DNA of 64,000 bases, from contig JAMZAV010000629.1 of the NCBI GenBank assembly GCA_024449915.1, forward strand, positions 1 to 64,000. The letters are read 5' to 3'. The position numbers and the translations under genes are program-made. The DNA is from Sweltsa coloradensis. Lineage: Eukaryota; Arthropoda; Insecta; Plecoptera; Chloroperlidae. The notes below the pieces were generated by a model that worked only from the letters and a program-made list of their open reading frames with translations, made no database searches and was not told where the DNA came from. This document shows positions 19,250-31,095 of the stretch, one piece after another; the stretch's first letter is position 1; every line of letters starts with the position of its first letter.

Positions 19250-22200
19250 CTAGAAAAAAATAACACTAATTGAACGATCTTTTAATACATAAATTAGTTA
19301 CAAAACTTTTTAGCTTGAATGACAATCAATGAACCATACAAGTTAATATATGCTCACAAAATATTGAACTAAAGTAAACAAATTTTAAAATCACAAAATT
19401 AAAACTAAATGTATAATAAGACAACAATTATGATAACTTATTCAAATATTATATAAAAAGTGTAAAATTATGGAATTATTGTGAATAAAAACATATAGCA
19501 AAGATATAAAAAGGAAAAAAGGGGGAAAATATATGGACATGCCGACAACAATAATATTGAAATTACCTCGCACCGTTTGCCATCTATTGTTCGTATACTG
19601 AATGCCAACCCAGAGATCTCTTGTATTGTCTGCTCCAATAGAGGTAGCAGGCAGACTCATGAAAGCATTGACGTATTCCACCTTGGCTTGGTTGGTGGTG
19701 GCCAGGACGAAGGCTCCGGCAGATTGACAGTCGGCTGTGGCGTAAGCCAACGTATTTGGTCCAGTCGAATTCTTGACGATACCAACGCCAGGCACGTTCA
19801 CGTAGCCTGGAGGAACTAGAATGGGAAATTTAAATCATCAAATTTTATTTTACGACCATCTGTCTCAACATAAAATTATTTTCTGTTTAATTGTTTTTTG
19901 GATTAGCGTAGCGAGCGGAGCGAAGATTCCATTTCACTACACTGGAGAAAAAAATCCGGAATGTTTTTTTTTTCTGTATTTTTGTCTGTTTGTTAACACG
20001 ATTCCGGCTAAACCGATACTCCGATTGCGATGAAATTTTATGGAGGTCTTCGAAATCTCTGAACTTAGAACTGCCACGTTTTTGAGCACAATCGGAAAAT
20101 TATTTCTCATCAAAATCGCAATTTTACGATTTTTTTTAAATTTCTTCGACTTATAACACGTACATGCTTTATCCGATTTTGATGATTTTTTCACAGAACC
20201 ATAATTTTATGAATTTTATGATATTCTTGTAAAATTTGAGCGCAATCGAAAAATTATTTCTTATAAAAATCGAAATTTAACGTGATTTTTCTTTTTTAAA
20301 ACAATTCTTTGACTTTTTACACCAATATGCTTTATCCGATTGTAATGATTTTTTCACAGAACCTTAATCTTATGAATTAATATATTCTTGTGAAATTTAA
20401 GCACAATCAAATAACTATTTCTTATGAAAATCGAAATCTTACGATTTTTTTCTTTTTTTAAATTACGATTAATTAAAAAAATTAAAGATAAAAGTTTATT
20501 TTTTATTTAATTTATATTAATTTAAAAAAAATCTTCAACTGAGTAATGATTTTTTCACAGAACAACAGAAAATCCATATAACACATGGTATCTCAATGCA
20601 CCAATTACGCTCATCCAACAACGCGGCGGGACTTAAGCGTTTTCCTAGTATCTTTACATTGTGAAAGTTTCAAATATATTGTGAGATGACTAAGCCTTCC
20701 TGGTTATTTTTGTGATTTGTATTTTAATTCAATACATATTTTAAATGAATGGAAACTTATTCATATATCTTATCTTTGGGATTTGATCCATATTATCCTT
20801 GCTATTAAATATAAAGTTTGTTTTTCATTTTTTTTTTATTAATTAATTAATTAATTATAATTTATAAATCATTAATTATTACCATTTTATTAATTAATTG
20901 TTTGAGTCAATTTACCACTGTCCGGACATATTGTGCAGGTGGTTAGTTCGACAATATCTTGGCGAAAAACTGTGTTGCACGTCCCAATCACGTCAAGCAA
21001 TTAATCACACAATGACTGAACTAACTTTTTTCGCAGATCATCTCGAATGTAGAAGAACATTTTGAAATATTACTCCCTATTTGGTGCAGCTTATCGAAAT
21101 ATGTGGATTAAATTTACGTTGTTGTTTAAAAATAATCAGTGGCGTAGGAACTATTTTTTAGTGGGGGGGGGTCACACTTAAGTTGACTATGAGGTTGGGT
21201 GGGCAAATCGGGGTCTGGGGCGAAGCCCCAGCCGCCGGAGGCTTTTTCGCCGTAGGCGAGATTTTTTTTAAAGGTGCCCTTGATAAGTGGCCTAAAACAC
21301 GTTTTCAGGTGAATTTTAATTATGAATAAGGGTTACATTTTGAAGCTAATATTGCATTGAAGATTGATTACCTGACTGAAATCGGTCGACAGTCTGCTTG
21401 GGAGTGAAAACACTGCACACAAAATATAATGAATATTAGTCTAAAATCAGATGGCTAGTCTAGTCTCGCAAATCACGTCTCTTATACTGAATCTTTCTAA
21501 AAAATGTTAGCAAAAACCTTCCTTTTCGTTTGCAAGCCCGACTGTAGTAAAAATCCTAAAAATCACCAAACAAGCTATAAGTTAGCAAATGGCACCCATA
21601 CCTGGCTTGACCCCCCCCCCCCCACTACTGGGGGGGTCATGCCAACATGCAAGTGGGGGGGGGAGTTTCCCCCCATCCCCCCCGTTCCTACGCCCCTGAA
21701 AATAATGCTTCTGAACATAAAAATAGTGTATTATTAAAACTTAGATATTAATTTTTTGTAAATCCTACGATTAGATGTTGATTTTCTAAGGAGTCACATA
21801 CAAATAACCCATGTTTATAAGGATATTAAAATATTATTTTGTTTTACTAGGAAATGATGCTGCAAGTAATTTTAAAATAAATATATGGCATAGAGAAAAT
21901 GCAAACCTTTACACATTTGAGAGATAAAACTATTTTAGGTTGGACACTTTCATCGTAGCCTTTGTCGGTGAGATGGTATATGTTTCTCTTTTATGTCACA
22001 AACCTTTAAGATGAAGCCAACTTCTCAATGTTTTTAATTTCTCGCGGTAAGCCAGTCCAGGGTTCAATGTGTGCTGTTATTCAGATCTCGAACTAGTTTT
22101 TTAAATAGGTTATATTTTGTGAAGGGAATATCCAAATGTTGTTTTTAGAGGACTCAATGCGTTGGTATTCGCATTATCGTCTGAAGTAAACCTTTGAGAT

Positions 22201-23436
22201 TCATCAAGATTGCCAGTGGAGGGTATCGAATACAGGACCTCCGAATCAGATACTCGCACTAACCGTTTGAACTACGTATTAATCGGTTAGACAACTTCCT
22301 ATATTTTAGATTAATTTTAATCTCATGCAGAGATTCTTGCAAGGAAGTCTTTAAAGATAATAACATTTTAACTTTACAATACATGCTAAATAAAAGCATT
22401 TGAAAGGATATGTTAGTATTTTACCAATTACAAGACTAGTACCACCTTCTAACCCCTCGACATAACGATGCTTTCAAAATATGTATAACAAACGGTTTTT
22501 TTTGTTTTAATATGTGACGGTAAACTTTGTGAAATTCTTTTTACTCAAGCACTATTTAATTCGCTTGAGGGTTATAAGAAGTTTCAGCTACTTTTGCTGC
22601 TTTTATTTTTTTAAATATCCATTAAAATTTATTTTTAATAAGGTTTACTTTCTTTGTAGTATTGAAACAAACAAATAAATAATTAAACATACTGACGTTG
22701 AAACTATTAGAAGTTATGTGTTCAACACTTCATGGAAGCATAACAAGGTGTTCACTGCCTCATAGTTCAAGATAAACAAAGAAGCCAAATAAGTCTACGA
22801 TGTTTCATTTATTTTGTTATGATTGGTAACTAATGGTGATCGTTGACTCTGGCATATCAATGGCTGACATTTACTAGCATAAAACCATTTCTGCTTCTAT
22901 TAATTACTCTCTTGTGTTATTTCACTCCGTTCCACTATAAATAATTAAGAGACACAGTATACTTACTAGACGTGGTAGTCGTAGTAGTGCCGTAGTTGGT
23001 TGTTGGAGTTGTACTTAGTGATGTAGTGCTAATTACAACTACATCTGCAAGAGTCAGTGTTGTACTTTCTACAGCAGTGGTTGATTCTTCTACGGTAGGC
23101 ACAGTTGCAAGAACTTCGCTAGTAGTTTCGTTACTAGTGGTAGTATCTTCACTTACTGTAGAGTCCGTGTTATTTTCCATCGGTTCAACATCTGTCGTCG
23201 GTGCTTGAGTTGGTCCTTAAATAATTATAAATAATCAAACCTTAGTTCCTGTTATTTTACAACCACGCAATCATAAGAGCGAAAACGTTGTGTGATAACA
23301 ATAGTCGTATTTAAAAACAACCCTGTAAAAACAATAATATTTTATCTAATACATAATTTGTAATTATTAACGAATTATTATATCATATTTTTTAAAATAT
23401 ATATATTGAATATTGATTTATAGCAATTGTCGTAAA

Positions 23437-23474
<38 letters not shown>

Positions 23475-26400
23475 TTTTGTCTTAAGCTTTCGTGATCCAT
23501 GGTTAATGTTTTAAGTATCTTTACGTTAAATATCACGTAAATATCACACAGTATTATAGAAAATTACTTTTAATCCCAACGTTTGCAACCAAGTGATTTG
23601 ATTTTAGGTTCACTGCAATTGGATCTTTATCATTTTCTATGTTTGCAAGGTAGTGTGTTTTTTCTTTCTATTTGTTTATTTTTATAATGCTGTTGTTGTT
23701 TTATTGAATTTTTGTTTTACCCTTCCCTTGAAAATGGAAACAAAGTTTTTCTGAAACGTTGGGATTAAAAGTTATTTTCTATAATACTGTGTGATATTTA
23801 CGTGATATTTACCGTAAAGATACTTTAAAACACATATTAACACAATCGTGATAGAAATACGTATTGCGATAGCAATAGTGATTATTTATTTATTTGTTAT
23901 TTATTATTTTTTTATTTATCGTCTATCCTATTCAGTTATAAAAACTGATTTACAAAGGAGGACAACTAAATAAATCTAATTTCATAGATTCAGACACAAC
24001 AATGAACTACATTTAAGTAAATATTTGAAATAGTAATATTACAACAACAATGCATTTAAACACAACAATTTTGGTAAAAAATTAAAAAGGATATTAAATG
24101 CAATTAATGAAAGAATCAAAATATATAAAAAGGCTGGGGAATGAAAAGAAAAGAAAAAAAGAAAAGGAAAGGAAAAAAGAAAGAATAAAGAAAAAGAAAG
24201 ATAAAGAAAGAAAGAAAGAAAAAAAGATAAAATCATTAAAAAAGAAAAACGAAAAGAAAACAAAATGATTTATAAGACGATCCCACTCAAACGAATATGA
24301 GGTTTGCCAAAAATCAGGAACAGCAAATCAGGGAGTAATCAAAACTTTTGCGGAAGAAACCACCGAACGCGAATCTTTTTTCTTGTGTTCAATCTTCATT
24401 CTTGTGTTCAAATCTTGATAACAATTTAGTACAAAAGATATATAACATCTCTGTTAAAATAACAATAATTTTTCTAAAACATAATTTGTAACAATTAACG
24501 AATTAAAATTAAAAAATTAAAAAGCTATTTTATGTGTACCGTATCACATATTATGATGTATATAGAATGTTATACATATTTTCATAGATTATCTTGCTTA
24601 TCTTGAAAATCGAAGAAGGTAGCTGAAGAATTAATCTGCCTTTGCAATTTATGGGCACTGATAACGTACTGTTTTGTGCCCTAAAACCGCAATAACTAAC
24701 TAACTTTGCAATTTTGTAGACATTGAAACAAAAACAAATTATTGTATTAGTACTATACTTAATGGAAATCAATACAGAAATTACAAGATCCATCTCAGCG
24801 GGGTATCGAACCCTTCGAATCGGGAGCTCGGGGTTCGACACCCCGTTTAGATGGGTTTTAATAATTTGTTGGTTTATTGCTAATTAATCAATTACACCTA
24901 CGGGAGTGTTTCCCATTCAATGAAATCGAGAGTGAACAAAATCTCGTTGATATTTTAAATCTTCGCATTTTAAATATTTTTCATAACGAAACCACATTAT
25001 TTCTCAACCTGGTAAGAATATGTCAATGTGTATACATAATGATTATTGTAATTGACAAAGAGTCATTACCAAACACTTCCAACTTACTCTTTCTGCAGAT
25101 CACTTTAGGCTTGTTCCATACCCCAGGTAAAACACATTTGATCGATCTATATTTCTGAGTGGAGAAGGATTGTTTCGGACACTTGAAAGTGGCTTTGGTT
25201 CCAAGTGGAACTTTCTTGGAGCAGTTGACGCCTTTTATTAGTTTCTCAATGGAGTGGGTGCAAACAACAGTCTGATTTCTCTTCGGGATGATGGCTGAGC
25301 AACCAAACGGTACTGAGGCGACTTTCTAAAGGGAACATGAATCTGCGTTAAAAATTGGCCGCTTCGCAAACGCTTTTTTTTAGTCGCTTTGCTGGATGAG
25401 TTTTTGGTAAGTTTAAAGTATGCGTGGATCAATTACTTTTTCAAATCCTATTGCAAAATCATTTTTGTAAAATTAGGATATTTGTTATAAAGTAGTATTA
25501 ATTGCTATGGTAATACCAATGAATAGAATGTAAAATATCTGGAGACCCTAAGATTTGCTTTTTGACCGCATTGTATAGGTGATTGTTGTCAAGTTTCAAA
25601 AGTTACTTGTTAATTATTATACAACTAAAAAAACTCTCATGTTAAAACCTTTATTTCTATGGATTCTGGCTAACTTTTCAACTTTTTCTCAGTCTGAATG
25701 AAATATTTTTTTTAGTTTAGCGGGTGAATACCCCCTTAACGCTCAGTCGATTACATCCATCTTTAGTTTTATCTTGTGCTTAATCGGCTGTGTTGTATAA
25801 GACTTTTGAATTCATGAACTGCAGCCTAGGTTTGAATATCCGATTTTAAAATCACTAACGTTAACTCTATTTTGTGCTAAGCATAAAATATTTAAATCAG
25901 TAAATATACACTTTCTTTAAAAAAAAAATCCTTTAATTTGTTTTTAGTTGATTGTTTCGCCTACTCAACGGTAAAACGTCAGATTCTAAAAATAAACAAA
26001 ACAAAACAATTATATTTCGTAAATTTCTATTAACTTGTACGTACCGTACTATATTATATTATGGTATGTACTTTTCGGTGTGAGGGGGCAAACATTTTCT
26101 GTTTAAGGCAGGACACCACCATAACTTTTAACTTTTCCACCATATTCTTAACTTCTATGTTTATGAACGAAAACTCTTGGAAATTTGTACGATTGTTAAT
26201 TATAATTCAAAACTAATTCAAAACTTTATTTTTACTATTGTTTTGAGGTGCTATAAGTTCAAATACCAATGAGTGGGCCTTTTCATCGATTTTCTTCAAT
26301 AATAATCCAAAATATTCACGTGATAGCTTATTTTAAAGAGAAGACATATAGCTTCGATTTCAAGGATTGTTTTCATCAATTTAGGTATACTTTTATTGAT

Positions 26401-27363
26401 ATGAGATTTCTAGCTTGAAATTCGATTATTTTAACAATTTTCTTCTATATTTCTGAGGTTTCATTTGTTTTGACAACTCAAAACTTTATTCACAGTGCAC
26501 CGTTAGATAAAAAGAAAAACCGTTTTAAAGATTTCAAATGTTCCTTGAGAATTTAGTCAAAATCACAATATCTGTTCATGACTTGTACAAACTTACAAAT
26601 AACTGTGCTTTTTGTCTCTACTCTGTTATCTATACACTCTCACCAAAGTATATTAAGTAAAATAGATCAAACTTTAAAAAAATCTTATCTCAATACAACC
26701 ACTTTGTGAAGGCCAAAAATAAATACACACAGAATTAGTCCATTTAAACGCGTGACTATATTTTGCAAGATTCCACAGTTTCTTAGAAAGAAGATGATCA
26801 CAGTTGGAAGATCATGTACTAACCTGTAGACTCTCCTGCTTGATTGCGCTAGAGACATCTCGGCTCCTTCCAGAGTTCGGGTCATGGGATAGGACGACAA
26901 CAGCATTACATAACACTAAAAACTAAAAATTTAAATCAAGTACATTTATTTAAAAAAAATATGCTATCATTAATCAAATTGTTCTTTCGTGTGAAAGGGG
27001 AAGACAATCCTTATCGTATCGTGGATCGTGTATATGGCTACCACTTAGTGAACATATGGTGACCTGTTGGCCAGCATTTGGTTATTTTTCCCGACAGGTA
27101 TCCATATAGTTACTTTATCCATACTGTTTGGCCACCAAATGGTTACCATCAGTTCATTAGAAATTTCATTGGATACCTCTGGCTACTACTTGGTGATTAC
27201 TTGGTTATCAAAATTAGGCTGTCAATATCACTTGGATATTAGTTAGATACCATTTGGTTACCAATATTTTCTGTAAGGGAGTGCACAGTAATTTAAAAAT
27301 TGAGGAAAATAATCAAATACCTACCAAGATTGATGTCTCCATTACCAAAGTTGAACGATTCAT
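19099..27363 (-). CDS. gene 3: secreted sushi-like / CTLD protein, frameshifted last exon
   Basis: Six exons read from 27363 down to 19099, with phases 0, 0, 1, 1, 1 up to the last junction: signal peptide, sushi-like module, Thr/Ser-rich linker, CTLD part 1, CTLD part 2. Exon lengths are 39, 99, 238, 249, 249 and 151; the total is one base short of a multiple of three. The last exon begins GTGTCCAATAAG where paralogue gene 4 has GTGCTCCAATAAG, so a missing C shifts the frame and gives an early TAA; past that point the frame is conserved to the stop. It is either a young pseudogene or an assembly indel. The CTLD keeps the first and last Cys but lacks the inner pair, so calcium-dependent sugar binding is unlikely. 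Confidence 0.72.
19567..19815 (-). CDS. gene 3 exon 5 (CTLD, first half)
   Basis: Phase 1-1, 249 bases. PPGYVNVPGVGIVKNS opening, ADCQSAGAFVLA (first CTLD Cys) and LWVGIQYTNNRW in the place of the WIGL core. Same length and layout as 62944-63192. Confidence 0.85.
19899..20648 (+). mobile_element. Helitron2-like element, family Q, full
   Basis: 5' T|TGGATTAGCGTAGCGAGCG; 3' ACGCTCATCCAACAACGCGG then GGGACTTAAGCGTTTTCCTAG|T, with AACGC/GCGTT hairpin. Inverted pair TTGGATKAGCGTA / TACGCTCATCCAA. Lies in the gene 3 intron between linker and CTLD exons. Contains duplicated ~130-bp internal segments ending in TTTTTCACAGAACC. Confidence 0.75.
21137..21698. mobile_element. hAT-type MITE (562 bp)
   Basis: Ends CAGTGGCGTAGGAAC and GTTCCTACGCCCCTG pair as CAGKGGCGTAGGAAC; perfect 8-bp duplication AAAATAAT (21129-21136, 21699-21706). 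The interior has G/C homopolymer runs and GGGGCGAAGCCCC palindromes; no transposase. Inside a gene 3 intron. Confidence 0.9.
22040..22300 (-). repeat. SINE family B, decayed
   Basis: Reverse order of family B blocks (GTGAAGGGAATATCC, AGAGGACTCAATGCG, CATCAAGATTGCCAG, CAGGACCTCCGAATCAGA), heavily mutated. Confidence 0.55.
22967..23215 (-). CDS. gene 3 exon 4 (Thr/Ser-rich linker)
   Basis: 83-codon exon, phase 1-1, acceptor TTATTTAAG, donor TCTA|GTAAGT. Almost half Thr/Ser with acidic residues, no Cys; probably an O-glycosylated stalk between the sushi-like module and the CTLD. Gene 2 lacks a counterpart. Confidence 0.7.
23443..23470. repeat. (AT)n microsatellite
   Basis: Uninterrupted TA dinucleotide run inside a gene 3 intron. 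Confidence 0.9.
23497..23845. mobile_element. second inverted-repeat element with a Penelope-type 3' end
   Basis: Arms of ~85 bp (23500-23586 and 23755-23842) are reverse complements with few changes and share AAACGTTGGGATTAAAAG. Before the right arm, CTTGAAAATGGAAACAAAG then TTTTTCTGAAACG has the layout of a decayed hammerhead: eroded CUGAUGA, GGAAAC/GTTTTTC stem, GAAA. A 7-base direct repeat TCGTGAT flanks it (23490, 23846). No coding sequence between the arms. Confidence 0.58.
23880..24255 (-). repeat. LINE-type 3' tail, family D
   Basis: Reverse copy: TATCCTATTCAGTTATAAAA, ACTGATTTACAAAGGAGGAC, AACTAAATAAATCTAATTTC and ACAACAACAATGCATTTAA match 28480-28855 inverted, including the adjoining purine (GAAA)n tract. 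Confidence 0.75.
24789..24860. repeat. foldback with two opposed B-box-like motifs
   Basis: ATCCATCTCAGCGGGGTATC with GAACCC pairs with GGGGTTCGACACCCCG and TTTAGATGGG, an imperfect ~28-bp stem. Each arm carries GGTTCGA-type B-box sequence, suggesting two tRNA-derived heads placed head to head. Confidence 0.5.
25088..25325 (-). CDS. gene 3 exon 3 (sushi/CCP-like module)
   Basis: Acceptor TGTTCCCTTTAG, donor GAAAGA|GTAAGT; phase 0 to 1. Six cysteines; the last four follow sushi spacing: GVNC, then VPLGTKATFKC, RSIKC, VLPGVWNKPKVIC with the conserved Trp. Sushi domains mediate extracellular protein contacts, for example in complement-type proteins. Confidence 0.75.
25345..25745 (-). mobile_element. 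Helitron2-like fragment, family P/R mixture
   Basis: GCTTCGCAAACGCTTTTTTT and GCTGGATGAG mark a family R 3' end without CTAG; further right GGTGATTGTTGTCAAGTTTC and TTTATTTCTATGGATTCTGG follow the family P interior. Truncated, 20 bases upstream of gene 3 exon 3. Confidence 0.55.
25746..26823. other. gene 3 intron 2, unassigned
   Basis: AT-rich sequence without recognisable repeats or exons. Confidence 0.45.
26824..26922 (-). CDS. gene 3 exon 2 (signal peptide core)
   Basis: 33 codons; acceptor TTTAAATTTTTAG, donor CTACAG|GTTAGT. Begins FLVLCNAVVVLS, completing the signal peptide; likely cleavage after the Ala-Val-Val-Val-Leu-Ser region. The rest is short and polar. Confidence 0.65.
27030..27285. 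repeat. degenerate TGGTTACC-motif cluster in gene 3 intron 1
   Basis: About a dozen variants of TTTGGTTACCA, GGATACC and TTGGTGA spaced 10-30 bases apart on both strands, partly palindromic (TGGTNACCA). No fixed period. Confidence 0.5.
27325..27363 (-). CDS. gene 3 exon 1 (start of signal peptide)
   Basis: ATG at 27363-27361, 13 codons (MNRSTLVMETSIL), donor ATCTTG|GTAGGT at phase 0. Supported by a TATA box and initiator at the right distance upstream and by a hydrophobic continuation in exon 2. Confidence 0.65.
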
Positions 27364-27430
27364 GGATGTATTATTACCTTCTGCTATGACGGAATGACAA
27401 TTATCAGAAATTCTCCCATTTATATAACAA
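27364..27430 (-). promoter_or_regulatory. gene 3 core promoter (TATA + initiator)
   Basis: On the minus strand, TTATATAA (27427-27420) is followed 31 nt later by GTCATTC, with the initiator A at 27395; the ATG is 32 nt downstream of that A. The spacing and TCATTC match arthropod-type core promoters. Confidence 0.55.
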
Positions 27431-27999
27431 AACTATTTCATTTCACGTGTAAATGCTCATCAAGGTCTCTTTAAAATTTAGACATCATGATATGATTGAA
27501 TTTTAGGTTTTGTTTTGTAAGTTTTTAAGGTTTGCCGCGTGACAAAAGTAAAAACGAAATACGTTTATTTGCAAGAGGATTGGTATACATAATACAGTAA
27601 CAGTCGCATACATCCTAGTGTTAGATTCCGTAAAGTTGGATTTCATATGGAAGTCGGTAGAGGACACCTCATCAAACGTTTCATTGAAAATAATAATAAT
27701 ACCATGCGATTTCTATATAGTAAATTAGAATCGTTGTAAATAATATTATAATTTTTCAATTTTAAGATCATTATCCGTTTCCGTCGCTTTGATTGGTATA
27801 TCACCGCATTTTTAAATAATACCGTTTGTATTTTTACTGACAGCGAAAATCTCCTAGAGTTGAATTTTTTTTAAACACTCTGTTCTGTTTCCTGTGTCGT
27901 AACGGTTTGAATGTATTACGTGACACTGGGAAATCCAATCACGGCCGTCGGTTGATGAGTTGGCGTTACCTTGTCTGAAAGGTCAATACACACTCACAC

Positions 28000-28275
28000 A
28001 GACAGACACACACACACACACACATACACGAATGCACTGGTAGATTTAAGACAATCTAATAATTTATGTCATGCCCTAGATTTAAGATATAATTCTAGTT
28101 TTAATTTAAATTCTAATTACTATAGTATTGTTCCTGTTTTATGTTTTGTCATGTTAATAATATGTTATTTATGCATTGCACAAACTATCATATTCTAACA
28201 CTATATTGTATTGCACTTGTGGGACACCCGTCCCGTTGTCAATAAAGAATAAATAATATATAATAATAATGTTTT
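28000..28275 (+). repeat. LINE-like 3' UTR with (CA)n leader
   Basis: (CA)n at 28005-28024, then AT-rich sequence ending GGGACACCCGTCCCGTTGTC, AATAAAGAATAAATAAT. The AATAAA plus (AATA)n end is typical of CR1/jockey-type LINE tails, but no coding part is present. Confidence 0.45.
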
Positions 28276-28479
28276 TGGTGACCATGTGAGACAAGTACAC
28301 GTGGCTTAGCGTAATCCAAACTTGCTACAGAAAATAATGAGACCTCCACCAACATAAGGAATTGAATACCTGAACAAAAACGTTTTTAAGTTTCCATATC
28401 CCTCATTAAACTCGCCACCTCCATCAACTACGTCACCGTCACGTGTGCTCTACTTAAAAAAATATCACACCAATAATAA

Positions 28480-28855
28480 TATATTTTTTTTCTTTTCGTT
28501 TTTCTTTTATAATGTTTTTTTTTTCTTTTTTTTTATTTTCTTTTCTTTTTTTTCCTTTTTTCCTTTTTTTCCCTTTTCTTTTCATTCTCCACCCTTTTTT
28601 ATATTTGATTCATTCATTAAATGCATATAATATCATTTAATTTGTTACCAAAATTCTTGTGTTAAATGCATTGTTGTTGTAATGCTGCTATTTCAAATAT
28701 TTACGAAAATGTAGTTTATTGTTGTTTCTGCATCTATGTAATTAGATTTATTTAGTTGTCCTCCTTTGTAAATCAGTTTTTATAACTGAATAGGATAGAC
28801 GTTAAATAAATAATAAATAAATAAATAAATAATAAATAAATACCTCCCCCCGTAA
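28480..28855 (+). repeat. LINE-type 3' tail, family D, best copy
   Basis: Pyrimidine tract, then AAATGCATTGTTGTTGTAAT, GATTTATTTAGTTGTCCTCC, TTTGTAAATCAGTTTTTATA, ACTGAATAGGATAGACGTTA and an (AAAT)n end. The end segment aligns with the 3' end of SINE family A. Confidence 0.75.
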
Positions 28856-28903
28856 TTAAACTGGATGTATAACATAGAAATACTAATAAAATCGAGAAGT
28901 GGG

Positions 28904-29090
28904 ACCCGGCACCTCCACCAACAATGTTATTCTTATTGAGTTAAAACTTTTCTCGCTCTACCCGGCACCTCCACCAACAATGTTATTCTTATTGAGTTAA
29001 AACTTTTCTCGCTCTACCCGGCACCTCCACCAACAATGTTATTCTTATTGAGTTAAAACTTTTCTCGCTCTACCCGGCACCTCCACCAAA
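28904..29090. repeat. 56-bp minisatellite, ~3.3 units
   Basis: Units starting CCCGGCACCTCCACCAACAA at 28904, 28960, 29016 and 29072 (last partial). The repeated units read as identical, implying recent amplification. Related CACCTCCACC/ATCAAC pieces lie at 28340 and 28420. Confidence 0.9.
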
Positions 29091-29205
29091 CGCGTAATAT
29101 AAAATCTGCTATTATTATTATTTGAATTACTTGTTTATGACAGAATACGGAGAATCTGACTTCATTCTGATAGAATAAAGGACTTCTTACCCATGTTTTG
29201 TTTTT

Positions 29206-29300
29206 TGGATGAGCGTAGCGAGCGAAGCGAAGATTCCATTTCACTACACCGAAGAAAATAATCCGGAATGTTCTTTTTTCTTTTTTTGTATTATTGTGTG
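29206..29300 (+). mobile_element. Helitron2-like 5'-terminal fragment, family Q
   Basis: T|TGGATGAGCGTAGCGAGCG, GAAGATTCCATTTCACTACA and ATCCGGAATG as in the full family Q copies; no 3' end. Confidence 0.65.
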
Positions 29301-30740
29301 TCTGGTACTTGTTCGGATGTAGTGCCCCAACTTTTAAAGTTTTTTACTCTGTTTTTCTCCAATAAAAACAATAACAAACAACTTCAAATGATTTTAATTT
29401 AATAATTAGTGATTTATATTATTAAAAAATATACTTTCATGTTTCATTTCATTCTGTTTTATAAACAAAATTAAGTTATAAGTATAGCGAGGAGTGACGC
29501 GGCCGTGGCCTACCATGGTGAGATGTACTCACTGCAAGTAGCCAAGAACATAATAAAAAAATCCAAAATAGAATCATCCCTTTTTTGCTGTTAGAGTAAA
29601 AAAAAAATTAAACCCCTCAATGTCAATATTTTAAACGAAAGTCTTTTTGTAGTGAAAGTGCTTAATATTTAAAATAACGACGTCAAAGGTTTTGTAGGTG
29701 GACTATTTTAGTGAAGAAGGTTGGTACTTAGAAAAATCAAGATTTTAATAGCCAACAAGGCCGCCAATGACAGTGAAATGTGCGAGTGTTTGTGTTCAAT
29801 CTGTGTTCATTATTCTATATTGGTAGAGCCTATATTTTTTTAAATTTTTAGTGCCTAGTGTTAATAAATCGTTAATAATGAGTTCTTCTTGATATATTTC
29901 TCATTCGAAGTTGTTTTTTATCGGTTTTTATTTGAGAAAAACAGTGTTTTAAAGATGGGACACTCCATTCGAACAAGTAGGCCCTACCGAAAATCAAATG
30001 AGCGGGAAACCACCAACTCGGAAACTATCATTGATCCATCGTTCATATTAAGAATAAAAAGTGTTCCAATCCCATAGTAAATTATTATTGGTTAGTTTAA
30101 TTTCTGAAATGTTTGGTAAAGTTTAGGGCTAGGCAATGCTTCTTTAGGCCTAGGGCCTACGGCAGCAACAGAGTAGGCCCTAGACCTATAGGCATCACAA
30201 GAATAAGGCCTAGGCTAAGGTCTTCCCTGGCTGCCTACGTCCAGGCCATGGCCTAATGTAAATAATTTCAAAAGCCTATGCCCTACCCTATAAACGAACT
30301 AGGAATATAAACTATAAAGTGTTTCTGAAAGGCACCTAGGCCTAGGCTTCTACCTAGAGCTTGTGGCAAGGCTGGCGTAGGCCTAGCTACCACTAAAAAA
30401 CATCAATAGATAAAACTCGAATATTATATTTATCAAAAGACGTAAGAAAAGTAGGTAGTAAATGTTTTAAATTTTGAATGCAAAATACAAAACTTGGGCA
30501 TGTTTATATGGCTTTCAGAAGAATCGCGTCTGCACACTTTTGAGCAGTCTAAAAGTCTTTCAAAAATGAAGAAACAAATAAACTATATCCTTCTTTGGAG
30601 AGCCGTTGGCTTCCATCCTTCCCTATATACTTATAAAACACATTTATATTAAAGGCATATTGTCACATAAAACGAAGTAACTATTATCTTCAAGAAGACC
30701 AACAAAAAATAAGAATTCCGTCATATTTGGCATCTATGGG
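29300..30740. other. unassigned intergenic DNA, TAGGCCTA-rich
   Basis: 30110-30400 is crowded with TAGGCCTA/CCTAGG palindromes, also seen at 33540-33700 and 59480-59620. No supported exon. Confidence 0.4.
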
Positions 30741-30745
30741 TGATG

Positions 30746-30900
30746 CCCGCTCCCTCTACAATGGGTTGTTTTGACGCGAGCCCGGGGGCATGTGACGGTC
30801 GTGGTGGTCAACGGATCGAGCGGCGAGGCGAGGCTCGCTGCTCTAGCACGCGGTATAAACCTGCAGTGTTGACAGTGTCTGCATGGAGTCTGTCACTACT
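30746..30900 (+). promoter_or_regulatory. GC-rich island with TATAAA, possible promoter
   Basis: CpG-rich stretch 30768-30850 ends GCGGTATAAACCTGCAGTG; TATAAA is ~240 bases upstream of the THAP-like open frame. Island in AT-rich surroundings, but no transcript evidence. Confidence 0.3.
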
Positions 30901-31095
30901 CACTAGTTTTGAGTATTGCTTTTATTTTTCTGTGTAATTTGTTGAATATGATATTAGTGGTTACATTCATCATTGTAGTATTATGGGTAATGCAAGTGAC
31001 TGCAGGCTACAAACGATGTAAAAGTTTCCTAAGCAGGAGTATGTATGTGTTCGACCGTGTAATTCACGTGTACAAATTGTTGTAAATAGACTAAA

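Noticed and set aside
28445..28630. Phe-rich plus-strand frame resembling a membrane segment
   Set aside because: Pyrimidine tract of a family D repeat; the mirror tract appears at 24130-24255 on the other strand.
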